Part shown: positions 7,424-16,751 of the stretch, in pieces
How positions within the stretch are numbered: position 1 is the first letter of the stretch
Layout of the letters: each line of letters opens with the position of its first letter
Source: Microcoleus sp. EPA2
Lineage (GTDB): Bacteria > Cyanobacteriota > Cyanobacteriia > Cyanobacteriales > Microcoleaceae
DNA: 37,416 nt
Reading direction: 5' to 3'
Assembly: GCA_020882975.1 (NCBI GenBank)
Contig: JAHRFD010000040.1
Location: 1-37,416 of the forward strand
Made by a program: the position numbers and the translations under genes
The notes under the pieces: model-generated
What the model saw: the letters and a program-made list of their open reading frames with translations, nothing else
Database searches by the model: none
Told to the model about the DNA's origin: nothing

Positions 7424-8017
7424 TCAGCCTGGTATCTCTGTTTCCTGTTTCTTTGTAGATTGAAGAATTTTGGCGGGGATACCAACAGCAGTTTGACCGG
7501 CCGGAATGTCGGATAAAACTACTGCATTGGCACCGATATTTACGTCGTCTCCTAAGTTGACCTTGCCGAGAATTTTTGCACCTGCGCCGATGTTAACCCG
7601 ATCGCCCAATTGAGGCGATTCTAGGGGTTTGTCCAAATAGCGGTTTCCCAGGGTTACGCCTTGGCGGATAAAGCAGTCATCGCCGATCGTACAGTGTCCG
7701 TGGATAATAATTGCGCTCTGATGTTCGATCACCACGCGGCGGCCAAGCTTCACGGTGTATGGCAAATCTATGCCGTAGGTGTTGCGGACTTTTCGGTAGA
7801 GCGATCGATACAGAATACTCAAGGGAGCCCGCAGCAGCTTCGGTTCAACTTTCATTCTCCACACACCGAAGCGTTGAACTGCTACCGCCCGAAACCCCGG
7901 TTTTGTCCAATCGCGACCATGAGCAATCCAGTCTTCTTTAATTTGCTGCCACAGTCCGAGTGGGGGGTTTTCTACTTGATTTGCACTGCTAATTAAGTTT
8001 TGATCGTCAGTTACCAT
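7424..8017 (-). CDS. Left-handed beta-helix acetyltransferase, polysaccharide-type
   Basis: 197 residues. The N-terminal 85 residues (LWQQIKEDWIAHGRDWTKPG, then a basic helix) resemble putative colanic-acid or hormogonium-polysaccharide acetyltransferases, and could be HpsU-like; that name is from memory and not certain. From about residue 90 there are hexapeptide-repeat coils: VVIEHQSAIIIHGHCTIGDD, FIRQGVTLGNR, VNIGAGAKILGKVNLGDD and VNIGANAVVLSDIPAGQTAVG. The His in IIIHGH is the probable catalytic residue. It is likely to acetylate a sugar hydroxyl. Upstream is an intergenic region with a long inverted repeat, then a family 2 glycosyltransferase. Confidence 0.85.
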   Translation of the reverse strand: MVTDDQNLISSANQVENPPLGLWQQIKEDWIAHGRDWTKPGFRAVAVQRFGVWRMKVEPKLLRAPLSILYRSLYRKVRNTYGIDLPYTVKLGRRVVIEHQSAIIIHGHCTIGDDCFIRQGVTLGNRYLDKPLESPQLGDRVNIGAGAKILGKVNLGDDVNIGANAVVLSDIPAGQTAVGIPAKILQSTKKQETEIPG

Positions 8018-8104
8018 AAGTTCTAATTCACACTTATTGCTTGTTTACCCTGTTCCTAGATGCCCCTGATAGTAATTTGTTTATTGGTTTTTTTTGAGGG
8101 AGGT

Positions 8105-8183
8105 TAAACCCGGTTTATTGATATCTAGAATACCAATTTCTAGGGTGCATCACACAATATTTTGTTAAGATTAACCGGGTTTA
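8105..8183. repeat. Long-loop inverted repeat between polysaccharide genes
   Basis: TAAACCCGGTTTA (8105-8117) matches the complement of TTAACCGGGTTTA (8171-8183) in 12 of 13 positions. Between them a smaller CTAGAA/TTCTAG hairpin surrounds TACCAAT. The element fills most of the gap between the acetyltransferase and the glycosyltransferase ending at 8212; it may act as terminator or be a decayed mobile repeat. Confidence 0.5.
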
Positions 8184-8211
8184 TTTGGGTTTTAATTATT
8201 TACCCAGTCCT

Positions 8212-9222
8212 TTAAAAGTTTTTGGATTTTTCAATCTTACCCCCCTTAAAAAATACACTATTCGATACAAAATCGCTGAGAAATTTTGGTGGATCGCCGT
8301 CGGGCTTGCGTTGAAGTATGCGACGCACCCTCCAGGTGGCAAAGCCCGAAGCCCAGGATAGATCAGTTAATGCTGTGTAAACCAAGCCGTAGTTTTTGAG
8401 AAAGTATCTGCGTCGGGAATCAAACCAATAAGTAGGCAGTCGTTTCGCAGGCTTTTTGGTGTCAGTGACGCCTGAGCTTTGACCTACTAGGTGAACTACA
8501 CGACTTTGGGGTACATACCAGCAACTCCAGCCAGCTTTGTGAGCTTGCAGACAAAAGTCCATTTCTTCGCAGTACATGAAATAAGCTTCATCCATCAAGC
8601 CAATTTTTTCAAATACTTCGCGACGGACGATCATGCTGGCTCCTGCTACCCAATCAGTTTGACAGATTTCTTCGGAAATCGGAGGCGCTACGGCCCAGTT
8701 TTTCAAAAGCTGAGATAGGAAGCCTGTGCGCCAACCAAAATCGAGTTCCGTCAACAGGCTGTGAAACCGAAAAGCTGACTCCTGGGGCGTGCCGTCGGGG
8801 TCTTCTAAGCGGCTGCCGGCGATTCCAGCTTCGGGATGAGTGTCCATGAAATCGACCAGGGCTTTGATGGCACCGGGGCGAACTACGGTGTCTGGGTTCA
8901 GCAGCAGGATGTAAGGCGGGGGATTGGGAGATTTCAGGGCGGGACGGATCAGGGCGTTGTTGCCGAAGGCGAATCCGCCGTTGTAGTCTAGGGGTACGAA
9001 GGATGCCCATTCGCTCCAGCCTTCTGCTGCGATCGCGCTGCTAATTTCTGCGACTGAGTTATCGCCAGAGGCGTTGTCTGCAACTGCAACCCGCATACCG
9101 GGAAGGGATTCTACTTCGTTAACTAGAGAACGCAAGCAGTCTATGGTCAAAGCCGGAGTTCGGTAGTTAACGATGACCACAAGTAGGGGATACGGATGAT
9201 TGGGCGCAATGGCATTGGACAT
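8212..9222 (-). CDS. Glycosyltransferase family 2 (rhamnosyltransferase-like)
   Basis: 336 residues with the layout of the WbbL/rhamnosyltransferase branch of GT2: VVIVNYRTPALTIDCLRSL at the start, ADNASGDNS, GGFAFGNN and the LNPDTVV DxD-type metal site near residue 108. Then come a WVAGASMIVRREVF acceptor-side motif and the acidic EEMDFCLQ segment. No membrane helix is obvious, though the C-terminus is basic. It is the first gene of the minus-strand polysaccharide run; its ATG lies at 9220-9222. Donor identity (dTDP-rhamnose or other) is not established. Confidence 0.92.
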   Translation of the reverse strand: MSNAIAPNHPYPLLVVIVNYRTPALTIDCLRSLVNEVESLPGMRVAVADNASGDNSVAEISSAIAAEGWSEWASFVPLDYNGGFAFGNNALIRPALKSPNPPPYILLLNPDTVVRPGAIKALVDFMDTHPEAGIAGSRLEDPDGTPQESAFRFHSLLTELDFGWRTGFLSQLLKNWAVAPPISEEICQTDWVAGASMIVRREVFEKIGLMDEAYFMYCEEMDFCLQAHKAGWSCWYVPQSRVVHLVGQSSGVTDTKKPAKRLPTYWFDSRRRYFLKNYGLVYTALTDLSWASGFATWRVRRILQRKPDGDPPKFLSDFVSNSVFFKGGKIEKSKNF

Positions 9223-9386
9223 AATGGCGATCGTCTGTTTAATAATTTCTAGCTCAGTTTGTCTCTGTTTGGCAAGAGCAGGCGATCGACATTTGATAAA
9301 TACAAATGTTTAACTACCAGCCGGGAAGTCTAAGGGTATATTTAGAGGGGGATGAATCAGAGCGCTGCGCGAAGTACCCCAAATAA

Positions 9387-10208
9387 ATTACTCCTTGGGA
9401 TGAAATACTCGTCGGGTGTAGGTACGGAAACCGACAATTAGACATTGCAAAGACCTTAGAAGATAAAAGGGTTCCCGTAACGGTTGCAAAAATTCAACCG
9501 ACTGATGAAAACACTCTTGGTATTGACTTGGGAATTACTAATTACGTCTATCTTTCTAATGGCGAGAGAGTTGAAAATCCTAGATTCTTGAGGAAGTCTG
9601 CCGAGAAATTAGCAAGGCTTCAAGCAAAGCTAGCTAATAGAGTCAAGGGTTCTCAACCTTGGAAGATAATCAAGAACAAGATTTCCAGATGCCATCAGTT
9701 CGTAGCTAGGGCTAGATTAGATTTTCAATTTAAAACTGCACAGCAGCTCTTTAGCAAGTGTGAGGTTTTAGTTGTTGAAGATTTGAGCGTCAAAAATCTA
9801 ACTAGACGTGCCAAGCCCAAGACTGATATTGAGAATGGTAATTTGGTTTATTTGCCTAACAGTCAGTCAGCTAAGAGTGGCTTGAATAAATCCATGCTTG
9901 ATGCTGCTCACGGGCAATTCGCCAACGTTCTGAAATATGTCGCATGGAAACTAGGTAAAAGTGTTTTATTTGTTGACCCCAAAGGAACTTCCCAGCACTG
10001 TTGGAACTGCCTCAACAAAGTCCCGAAAGAGTTGTCCCAACGGTGGCATTCTTGTCAATGTGGAGAATCTTTGGATCGAGATAAAAATTCAGCCAAACTC
10101 ATAAGAAAAATTGGTCTGAGTTACGAAAGTGGCGGTGGAACTCCGTCACTCAAAAAAGCCTTTGCAAAAAAGGAAAAAGAAGCCTGCGGTCTAACTGTAC
10201 TCAGTTGA
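9387..10208 (+). pseudogene. tnpB: 5'-truncated tnpB (IS200/IS605-family RNA-guided nuclease) remnant
   Basis: The frame is open from 9387 after a stop at 9384, but there is no TnpB N-terminus and no suitable start. The catalytic half is intact in sequence: the first RuvC Asp in LGIDLGITNY (about 9516-9545), the Glu in VVEDLSVKNL (about 9770-9800), a four-Cys zinc finger (CWNC...CQC, about 10000-10064) and the final Asp in LDRDKNSAKLI (about 10072-10104). The missing part is the REC/WED-like N-terminal region of roughly 150-200 residues. No tnpA is present. Upstream sequence (9223-9386) has no TnpB similarity in any frame that I can see. It lies between a glycosyltransferase and the deacetylase gene. 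The sequence is otherwise undamaged, so truncation may be fairly recent. Confidence 0.8.
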
Positions 10209-10221
10209 CCGTCAGGTTCGT

Positions 10222-11139
10222 TCACAGTCGATACTGGCGATAAACCTGACTGGCCGCTCGGTGCAATAGCGAATGCCGATAAACTAATCCCTTCATGTCA
10301 TCGCAATAGCCACCACCAATCACACAGGCCACTGGATAGCCCCCCGCCAAACAAGTAGATAAAACTTGCATTTCCCGGCGAAATAACCCCGTATCACTTA
10401 AAGCTAATTTTCCCAGTTTGTCCGCATGGTGAGGGTCTACTCCGGCATCGTATAAAACCAAATCTGGCTTGACATTTGACAGCAAATCTGGTAAATATTT
10501 AGCCAGGGTTTGCAAATATTCGTCGTCCTCCATACCGATCGGCAAAGGGACATCTAAATCGCCCTTTTGTTTGGTACCTGGAAAATTCACCTCACAGTGC
10601 ATCGAAAAAGTAAAAACACTGTCGTCATTTTGAAAAATAACAGCGGTTCCATCCCCTTGGTGTACATCTAAATCCACAATCAATACTTGACGAACTAAAC
10701 CCATTTTTTGCAGGACACGAGAGGCGATCGCCAAATCGTTAAAAATACAAAAACCAGACCCATAATTAGGGAAAGCATGATGAGTTCCTCCCGCAGTATT
10801 ACAAGCTAAACCGCATTCTAAAGCAAGCTTGGCTGTCAGTACCGTTCCAGAGGAGGCGATACAAGTCCGATTGACAAGGGCTCGACTCCAAGGAAGACCA
10901 ATTCGGCGCTGAGCTTTGGCATCAAGGGTCCCGTTGCAGTAAGCTTGAATATAAAACTCATCGTGGACAAATTGAATCCATTCTGAAGGAGGAAGTTCCG
11001 GGGCGTGAAATTGATCCTGGGAGGCGACCCCATCCGCCACGAGCATTTCAGAAAGCAGCCGGAACTTGCCCATCGGGAAGCGATGACCCGGTGGCAGGGG
11101 TGCAACGTAATCTTCGTGGTAAATAATTGGTAAGTCCAT
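10222..11139 (-). CDS. Histone-deacetylase-family zinc amidohydrolase
   Basis: 305 residues from the ATG at 11137-11139. This start gives MDLPIIYHEDYVAPLPPGHR, the family's normal N-terminus; the longer frame to 11274 would overlap the divergent gene. Motifs: HHAFPNYGSGFCIFND (active-site His pair and substrate channel), DLDVHQGDGTA (zinc ligands Asp and His), then DAGVDPHHADKLG (third zinc ligand Asp) and GGGY (transition-state Tyr). All zinc ligands are present. Bacterial members deacetylate polyamines, acetoin-related compounds or proteins; the substrate here is unknown. It is divergent from the 174-residue gene across about 80 bases, so a shared promoter region is likely. Confidence 0.92.
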   Translation of the reverse strand: MDLPIIYHEDYVAPLPPGHRFPMGKFRLLSEMLVADGVASQDQFHAPELPPSEWIQFVHDEFYIQAYCNGTLDAKAQRRIGLPWSRALVNRTCIASSGTVLTAKLALECGLACNTAGGTHHAFPNYGSGFCIFNDLAIASRVLQKMGLVRQVLIVDLDVHQGDGTAVIFQNDDSVFTFSMHCEVNFPGTKQKGDLDVPLPIGMEDDEYLQTLAKYLPDLLSNVKPDLVLYDAGVDPHHADKLGKLALSDTGLFRREMQVLSTCLAGGYPVACVIGGGYCDDMKGLVYRHSLLHRAASQVYRQYRL

Positions 11140-11218
11140 TGAGAGTATTGTAGAAGAAATAAATCTCCAATTGAAAGTGCAAACTATCAAAAAAATAAAT
11201 TCGCTGGAGAACCTGTAT

Positions 11219-11743
11219 ATGGAACTAAAAATAATTTGGGAATTGGAAAGTAACAACCCCAACAATACTGACAATTTACATCATATCAGTCAGTGGTGGG
11301 CAAATCTCAATGGCAAAGAAATTACCTGGGTGGAGCGCATTATTCCCCTTGGCGGTGGTATGAGTGAAATTCACTGGCATCCCCAGCGGTTTGACGAAAA
11401 TTTTATCATGGTCAATCCGGAAATTCGTGGGGATACTCTGTATTGGTACAAACCTGATTCTCCTGTCGAAAGGAACACCATAGTTCAGAAACTGGAACTA
11501 GACAACCTGCAACAGCAACTTTACATTTATCCTCAGTTAGAATCGGAGATAGTAATTCGGATAGCAATTCCCGAAATTAAATATCAAACCCTTGAACTGA
11601 AAAATGTCGAATTTGCCCTAGGTGAAGATAATATTATGTTGCTATGGGATGTAGAACAAGAACTGGAAATCAAAATCGCTCTTACTGCCGAAAATATTCT
11701 GAAACTTCAGGAATTACTAGCAGATAAACACCAGAAAATTTAA
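11219..11743 (+). CDS. Hypothetical protein, 174 residues
   Basis: I do not recognise the family. The start is taken at ATG 11219 because GGAG (about 11205-11208) lies 10 bases upstream; a TTG at 11171 in the same frame would add 16 residues but lacks a comparable site. The product is soluble with no signal peptide, rich in beta-type segments in the middle (ITWVERIIPLGGGMSEIHWH, RGDTLYWYKPDSP) and with a helical C-terminus (ILKLQELLADKHQK). Spacing suggests a small alpha/beta protein. It is divergent from the deacetylase-like gene and is followed by a 283-base gap with a hairpin before the sensor kinase. Confidence 0.7.
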   Translation: MELKIIWELESNNPNNTDNLHHISQWWANLNGKEITWVERIIPLGGGMSEIHWHPQRFDENFIMVNPEIRGDTLYWYKPDSPVERNTIVQKLELDNLQQQLYIYPQLESEIVIRIAIPEIKYQTLELKNVEFALGEDNIMLLWDVEQELEIKIALTAENILKLQELLADKHQKI

Positions 11744-11861
11744 ACAATTTTTTCACTCAGATGTTGCAGCCATATAAATCAAAGACTTGGGCGCGATGTA
11801 GTGACGGTTTTTTTTGTCTTTCGGCATCATTTAAAGCTGTTGGTGAAACAGCCACGATGAT

Positions 11862-11887
11862 TGAGAAGGCTGCTATAGCCTTTCTCA
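11862..11887 (+). terminator. Hairpin downstream of the 174-residue gene
   Basis: TGAGAAGGC (11862-11870) pairs with GCCTTTCTCA (11878-11887) apart from one bulged T, around a 7-base loop. No clean T tract follows, so termination is plausible but not certain. The rest of the gap 11744-12026 shows no coding signal. Confidence 0.4.
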
Positions 11888-12026
11888 GTCATGAGGTTCT
11901 CTCGGATATAGGGCATAGGTCATACCTCACTTTATTAAGAACTACTATACATAAACTAAATTTTTATGTAATCAAATAAATTCTTCCTAAAGTATTACTT
12001 GGGTACTCACAGTAGAGAATAAAAAG

Positions 12027-15000
12027 ATGGCGACAGAAAAGATGTTAATTAACTCAGAAAATATCCAAATTTTAATCATTGACGATCGACCTAATAACTT
12101 GCGATTCTTATCAAACATATTGACTAAAGAGGGGTACAAAGTTCAGAGGTCTATTTCGGGTGAATTGACAGTAAATTCTGACTTTGATTCTATACCTGAC
12201 TTGATTTTGCTCGATGTTGTTATGCCGAGAATGAACGGCTATGAAGTCTGTGAAAGACTAAAAGCTAACGAAAAAACCCGCGAAATTCCGGTAATTTTTT
12301 TGAGCATCCTCCATGAAGCTTATCATAAAGTTAAAGCCTTTGAAGTTGGGGGAGTTGACTACATTACTAAGCCTTTTCAAGTCGAAGAAGTTTTAGCCCG
12401 TGTCAAAAATCAACTAACTATTCAACACCTATCAAAACAATTAAAAGAGCAGAACGCCCAACTACAGCGAGAGGTGGCAGTTCGTAACACGACAGAGCAA
12501 GCACTGCGGGAAAGTCAAGCACGGTTGCAGAAATTGGCGACTAATATACCGGGAGTAATTTATCAATTTGTGATGAATGGTGAGGGAAAATTAAACTTTG
12601 AATATATCAGTTCTGATTGTAGAAACATATATGAATTAGACAGTGAACAAATTTTAAACAACCCCGAATTGTGTTTTCAACAAAATCATCCTGATGACCG
12701 AAAAACTATTGAAAATGCTGTGCTGATGAGCGCCCAAACTTTAGCACCTTTTGCCTGCGAATGGCGGATTATTGCGCCATCAGGGAAGATTAAGTGGTTG
12801 CAATCTAATTCTCGACCCGAAATGCGTATCAATGGAGATATTGTTTGGTATGGGGTACTTTTTGATATTAGCGATCGCAAACAATCAGATTTAGAAAAAG
12901 CGGCAGCTAAAACAGCCTTAGAGCGGCAAGTTCAGCGAGAATTGCTGATTGGAAAAATAATTCAGCAGATTCGCTCTAGCTTACAACCAGATGAAATATT
13001 TCAAACCGCAGTCACTCAAATTGGTCAGACATTCGGTGTCAATCGTTGTTTGCTTCACACCTATATTACTAGCCCCCAGGTCGATATTCCTTTGGCGGCA
13101 GAGTATCTGGAACCCGATTGCGAATCAATTGGCCATATCTCAATTCCGATTTGGGGGAATCCTCACGTCGTACAAATGATGATTCAAGATCGGGCGATCG
13201 CCTCCCATAATGTTTACTCAGATCCTCTTTTACAAGCAGCACTAGCCCTTTGCCACGAGGTGAACTTGAAATCGATGTTAGCAATTCGCACTTCCTACCA
13301 AGGGGAAGCAAATGGTGCTATCTGCTTACACCAGTGCGATCGCTACCGGGAATGGACAGAAGATGAAATCGATCTTTTAGAAACTGTGGCTGCTCAAGTA
13401 GGAATTGCGATCGCTCAAGCTAAACTCTTAGAGCGAGAAAAACAGCGACTGCAACAACTCGATCGACAAAATAAACACTTACAAGCAGAAGTTCGCACTC
13501 GCGTCCGCGCCGAACAAGCTCTACAAGAATCTGAAGCAGAATTACGAGCTATTTTTGCAGGGATGACTGACTTAGTTTTAGTGAGAAATGCCGAAGGGCG
13601 TTGTATCAAAATCGCTCCCACAAGTGCGTCAAGTTTGATTAAACCTCCCAGCGAAATGATTAACAAAACAGCCCATGAAGTCTTACCACAATCTATTGCA
13701 GATCAGCTTTTAGCTACTATCAAACAGGTTTTAATAACCAAAGAAAGTATCAATATTGAATATAATTATACTCTAGAAGGACGCGAAATCTGGCTCGACG
13801 CTAAAGTTTCTCCCCTGTCTGAAGATTCAGTAATTATTGTGGCACGAGATATTAGCGATCGCAAACAAACAGAATCCGCACTGCGAGAAAGTCAGCACTT
13901 CATTCAGGCGATCGCCGATTCTAATCCCAATCTATTGTACGTTTACGACTTAGTTGAAAACCGCAACGTTTACACCAACCACCAAATTACTGCAATGCTA
14001 GGTTACACCGCCCAAGAAATACAAGATATGGGTAATGAAATGATGTTAAGGCTGCTAAATCGTGAAGATTTACCAGCATTTTTGGAAACTATCGAAAAAG
14101 TGAAGCGATCCCAAGACGGTGATGTCCTTGAATGTCAATACCGCCTGAAACACAAAAACGGCGAATGGCGGTGGATGCACAGTTGGGATACAGTATTTGT
14201 GAGACAAACCGATGGTAAACCTAAACAAATTCTTGGTACTGCTAACGACATTACCGACAGCAAAATAGCTGCGGAAAAATTGCGTGAATCTCAGCAAAGA
14301 ATTTCATTTTTATTGCAGCAAACACCTATAGTGATTATCGAATTAAATATTAATTTAGAAGTGATTACTTGGAATCCGGCTGCGGAAAATATTTTTGGAT
14401 ATAGCCAAGCAGAAGTTATCGGTCATAACGTCCCAGATTTAATCATTCCCGAAAGCTGTTACCAACAAATATCTCAACTTTTAAACAACAATATGACTGG
14501 GGAATTTAGTGCTACTTGCACCACCAGTGAAACCCAGACCAAAGATGGCACAAAAGTCGTTTGTGAGTGGTATAATACTCCGCTAATTAATGAACAAGGT
14601 AGAGCGATCGGCATTGGTTTAATGGCGGTGGATATTACCGAACGCCACCAAGCAGAAATGGAACTACAAGAAAGTGCATTGCGACAAAGAGCGATCGCGC
14701 GAATTATTGAAAAAATGCGGCAGACATTAGATATTCGAGAAATTTTTCAGGCTACAACGCGAGAAATGCGCCAAACCATGAAATGCGATCGAGTCGCCAT
14801 TTACCGTTTCAATCCAGACTGGAGTGGCGAATTTGTAGCGGAATCCGTTGATAGTAACTGGATTTCCCTCATCCAAGAACAGCAAATAGACCCCAACTTC
14901 ACAGAAGATTCTTTAGACAGCGAAAATTGCGTAGTCAAAAAATTTGATAGCAGCTTACAAGAAGTATGCGACACCTATTTACAAGAAACCCAGGGCGGAT

Positions 15001-16751
15001 CTTACAGCCGTGGTAAAACTTACCTTTGCGTCGAAGATATTTACAAACAGGGCTTCGATAATTGCTACATCGAACTCTTAGAAAGATTTGAAGTCAAAGC
15101 CTATATTACCGTCCCCATTTTTTGCGGAGAAAAACTTTGGGGATTACTCGCCTCCTATCAAAATACAGCCCCCCGCCAGTGGAGCGAAGCTGAAATCAAA
15201 GTCGCAGTTCATATAGGTACGCAGCTAGGAGTCGCGTTGCAACAAGCTGAATTGCTAGCCCACACTCAAAGACAGTCAATGGAACTAATTAAATCTCAAG
15301 GAAATGCCGAAGTTGCCAATCGTGCCAAAAGCCAATTTCTCGCATCCATGAGCCACGAACTCCGCACCCCATTAAACGCTATTCTTGGTTTTTCTCAAGT
15401 TATGGCTCGTAACATTTCCATCACCAAAGAACAAAAAGAATATATCGAAATTATCAACCGTAGTGGCGAACATTTATTGGAACTAATCAATGATGTATTG
15501 TCCATGTCTAAGATAGAATCTGGTCAGATTAGCATCAATGAAAATAGCTTCAACCTCTACAAACTGATCGATATCCTCAAAGAAATGTTGCAATTAAAAG
15601 CCAACTCTAAGGGCTTGCAGCTAATTTTTGAGCTGCCGGAAGATTTACCCAAATACATTCAAACCGATGAATCAAAATTGAGGCAAGTTTTAATTAACTT
15701 GCTCGGAAATGCTATTAAATTTACTTTAAAGGGAAGCGTTACTCTGCGAGTCACCAGCCAACAACAAGCAACTTTAGATGGAGCCAAAAAATGCCAATTG
15801 ATTTTTGAAGTAACTGACACTGGTCCTGGTATTTCCCCCGCTGAAATTAATACTTTATTTCAGCCCTTCGTGCAAACAGATACCGGACGTAAATCCATGC
15901 AAGGAACAGGTTTAGGCTTACCGATTAGCCAACAGTTTGTCCGAATTATGGGAGGTGATATATCAGTTAAAAGTCAAATCCATCGAGGGACAACATTTAC
16001 CTTTAATATCCAAGTGAATGTGGTAACAAAAATTGATGAGCTAGAAAAAAATAGCACCAAACAAGTCATTTCTTTAGAAGCCGGACAGCCGATTTATCGG
16101 ATACTGATAGTTGAAGATGTACTGGAAAACCGTCAACTGTTAATCGAAATTCTCAAACCATTGGGATTTGAAATTTGCGAAGCTTGTAACGGTGAAGAAG
16201 CTGTGGCTTTGCACGAAAGCTGGAAACCTCACCTGATTTTGATGGATATGTTGATGCCGATTATGGACGGATATGAAGCAACCAGAAAAATCAAGCAAAC
16301 TCCTGAAGGCGAAAAAACCATCATTATTGCCCTGACTGCTAGTGCTTTTGAAGAACAGCGACAAGTAATTTTTGCCACAGGTTGTGATGATTTTATCTGT
16401 AAACCCTTTCGGGAAGAACTGCTATTTGACAAAATAGCCGATCGCCTAAAAGTGCGTTATATTTATGAAGAAGAAAAGTCATCTACTTCTGTACCACCCC
16501 TGACATCTCCCAAAATTTTAAGCCCACAGGATTTGAGTGTAATGCCCAGAGACTGGTTGGTCAATTTGTATCAAGCAGCAATTTGTGTTGATGACAGTGG
16601 CCTACTGCAACTTATCCAGCAAATCCCTGAAAGTGAGGCAAATCTCGCTAAGGCTTTAACAGATTTAGTCGAAAACTTTCGGATAGATATCATCATCGAT
16701 CTCACTCAATTATATTATGATGAACGACCATCCACTGCCAGTGACTCCTAA
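12027..16751 (+). CDS. Hybrid sensor histidine kinase with REC, PAS, GAF and phytochrome-like GAF domains
   Basis: 1574 residues, no membrane helix, cytosolic. Order: receiver (14-130, phospho-Asp63 in LLLD); helix (130-168); PAS (170-285); GAF (about 310-470); three PAS domains (about 500-880); a second GAF (about 895-1085); HisKA with His1110 in SHELRTPL; HATPase with LINLLGNAIKF, DTGPGIS and GTGLGLPIS; receiver (about 1355-1475, Asp1407); and a helical tail. The second GAF has cyanobacteriochrome hallmarks: CDRVAIYRFNPDWSGEFVAE, DTYLQETQGG and NCYIELLERF with Cys1013 at the bilin-attachment position, followed by Tyr instead of the usual His. An insertion before DTYLQ carries another Cys. 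Both receivers and the kinase core look active. Its 3' end overlaps the adenylate cyclase gene by 35 bases, so the two are surely co-transcribed and probably one signalling relay. Confidence 0.93.
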   Translation: MATEKMLINSENIQILIIDDRPNNLRFLSNILTKEGYKVQRSISGELTVNSDFDSIPDLILLDVVMPRMNGYEVCERLKANEKTREIPVIFLSILHEAYHKVKAFEVGGVDYITKPFQVEEVLARVKNQLTIQHLSKQLKEQNAQLQREVAVRNTTEQALRESQARLQKLATNIPGVIYQFVMNGEGKLNFEYISSDCRNIYELDSEQILNNPELCFQQNHPDDRKTIENAVLMSAQTLAPFACEWRIIAPSGKIKWLQSNSRPEMRINGDIVWYGVLFDISDRKQSDLEKAAAKTALERQVQRELLIGKIIQQIRSSLQPDEIFQTAVTQIGQTFGVNRCLLHTYITSPQVDIPLAAEYLEPDCESIGHISIPIWGNPHVVQMMIQDRAIASHNVYSDPLLQAALALCHEVNLKSMLAIRTSYQGEANGAICLHQCDRYREWTEDEIDLLETVAAQVGIAIAQAKLLEREKQRLQQLDRQNKHLQAEVRTRVRAEQALQESEAELRAIFAGMTDLVLVRNAEGRCIKIAPTSASSLIKPPSEMINKTAHEVLPQSIADQLLATIKQVLITKESINIEYNYTLEGREIWLDAKVSPLSEDSVIIVARDISDRKQTESALRESQHFIQAIADSNPNLLYVYDLVENRNVYTNHQITAMLGYTAQEIQDMGNEMMLRLLNREDLPAFLETIEKVKRSQDGDVLECQYRLKHKNGEWRWMHSWDTVFVRQTDGKPKQILGTANDITDSKIAAEKLRESQQRISFLLQQTPIVIIELNINLEVITWNPAAENIFGYSQAEVIGHNVPDLIIPESCYQQISQLLNNNMTGEFSATCTTSETQTKDGTKVVCEWYNTPLINEQGRAIGIGLMAVDITERHQAEMELQESALRQRAIARIIEKMRQTLDIREIFQATTREMRQTMKCDRVAIYRFNPDWSGEFVAESVDSNWISLIQEQQIDPNFTEDSLDSENCVVKKFDSSLQEVCDTYLQETQGGSYSRGKTYLCVEDIYKQGFDNCYIELLERFEVKAYITVPIFCGEKLWGLLASYQNTAPRQWSEAEIKVAVHIGTQLGVALQQAELLAHTQRQSMELIKSQGNAEVANRAKSQFLASMSHELRTPLNAILGFSQVMARNISITKEQKEYIEIINRSGEHLLELINDVLSMSKIESGQISINENSFNLYKLIDILKEMLQLKANSKGLQLIFELPEDLPKYIQTDESKLRQVLINLLGNAIKFTLKGSVTLRVTSQQQATLDGAKKCQLIFEVTDTGPGISPAEINTLFQPFVQTDTGRKSMQGTGLGLPISQQFVRIMGGDISVKSQIHRGTTFTFNIQVNVVTKIDELEKNSTKQVISLEAGQPIYRILIVEDVLENRQLLIEILKPLGFEICEACNGEEAVALHESWKPHLILMDMLMPIMDGYEATRKIKQTPEGEKTIIIALTASAFEEQRQVIFATGCDDFICKPFREELLFDKIADRLKVRYIYEEEKSSTSVPPLTSPKILSPQDLSVMPRDWLVNLYQAAICVDDSGLLQLIQQIPESEANLAKALTDLVENFRIDIIIDLTQLYYDERPSTASDS

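Noticed and set aside
8282..8330. GCGACGCACCC inside the glycosyltransferase resembling the repeat at 29848
   Set aside because: It lies within normal coding sequence and lacks the paired arm; chance match.
11140..11274. N-terminal extension of the deacetylase-like protein
   Set aside because: The extra 45 residues overlap the divergent gene, are hydrophobic and unlike the family; MDLPIIYHE is the normal start.
11761..11979. 72-residue frame between the unknown gene and the kinase
   Set aside because: No ribosome site or coding character, and it contains the hairpin at 11862.
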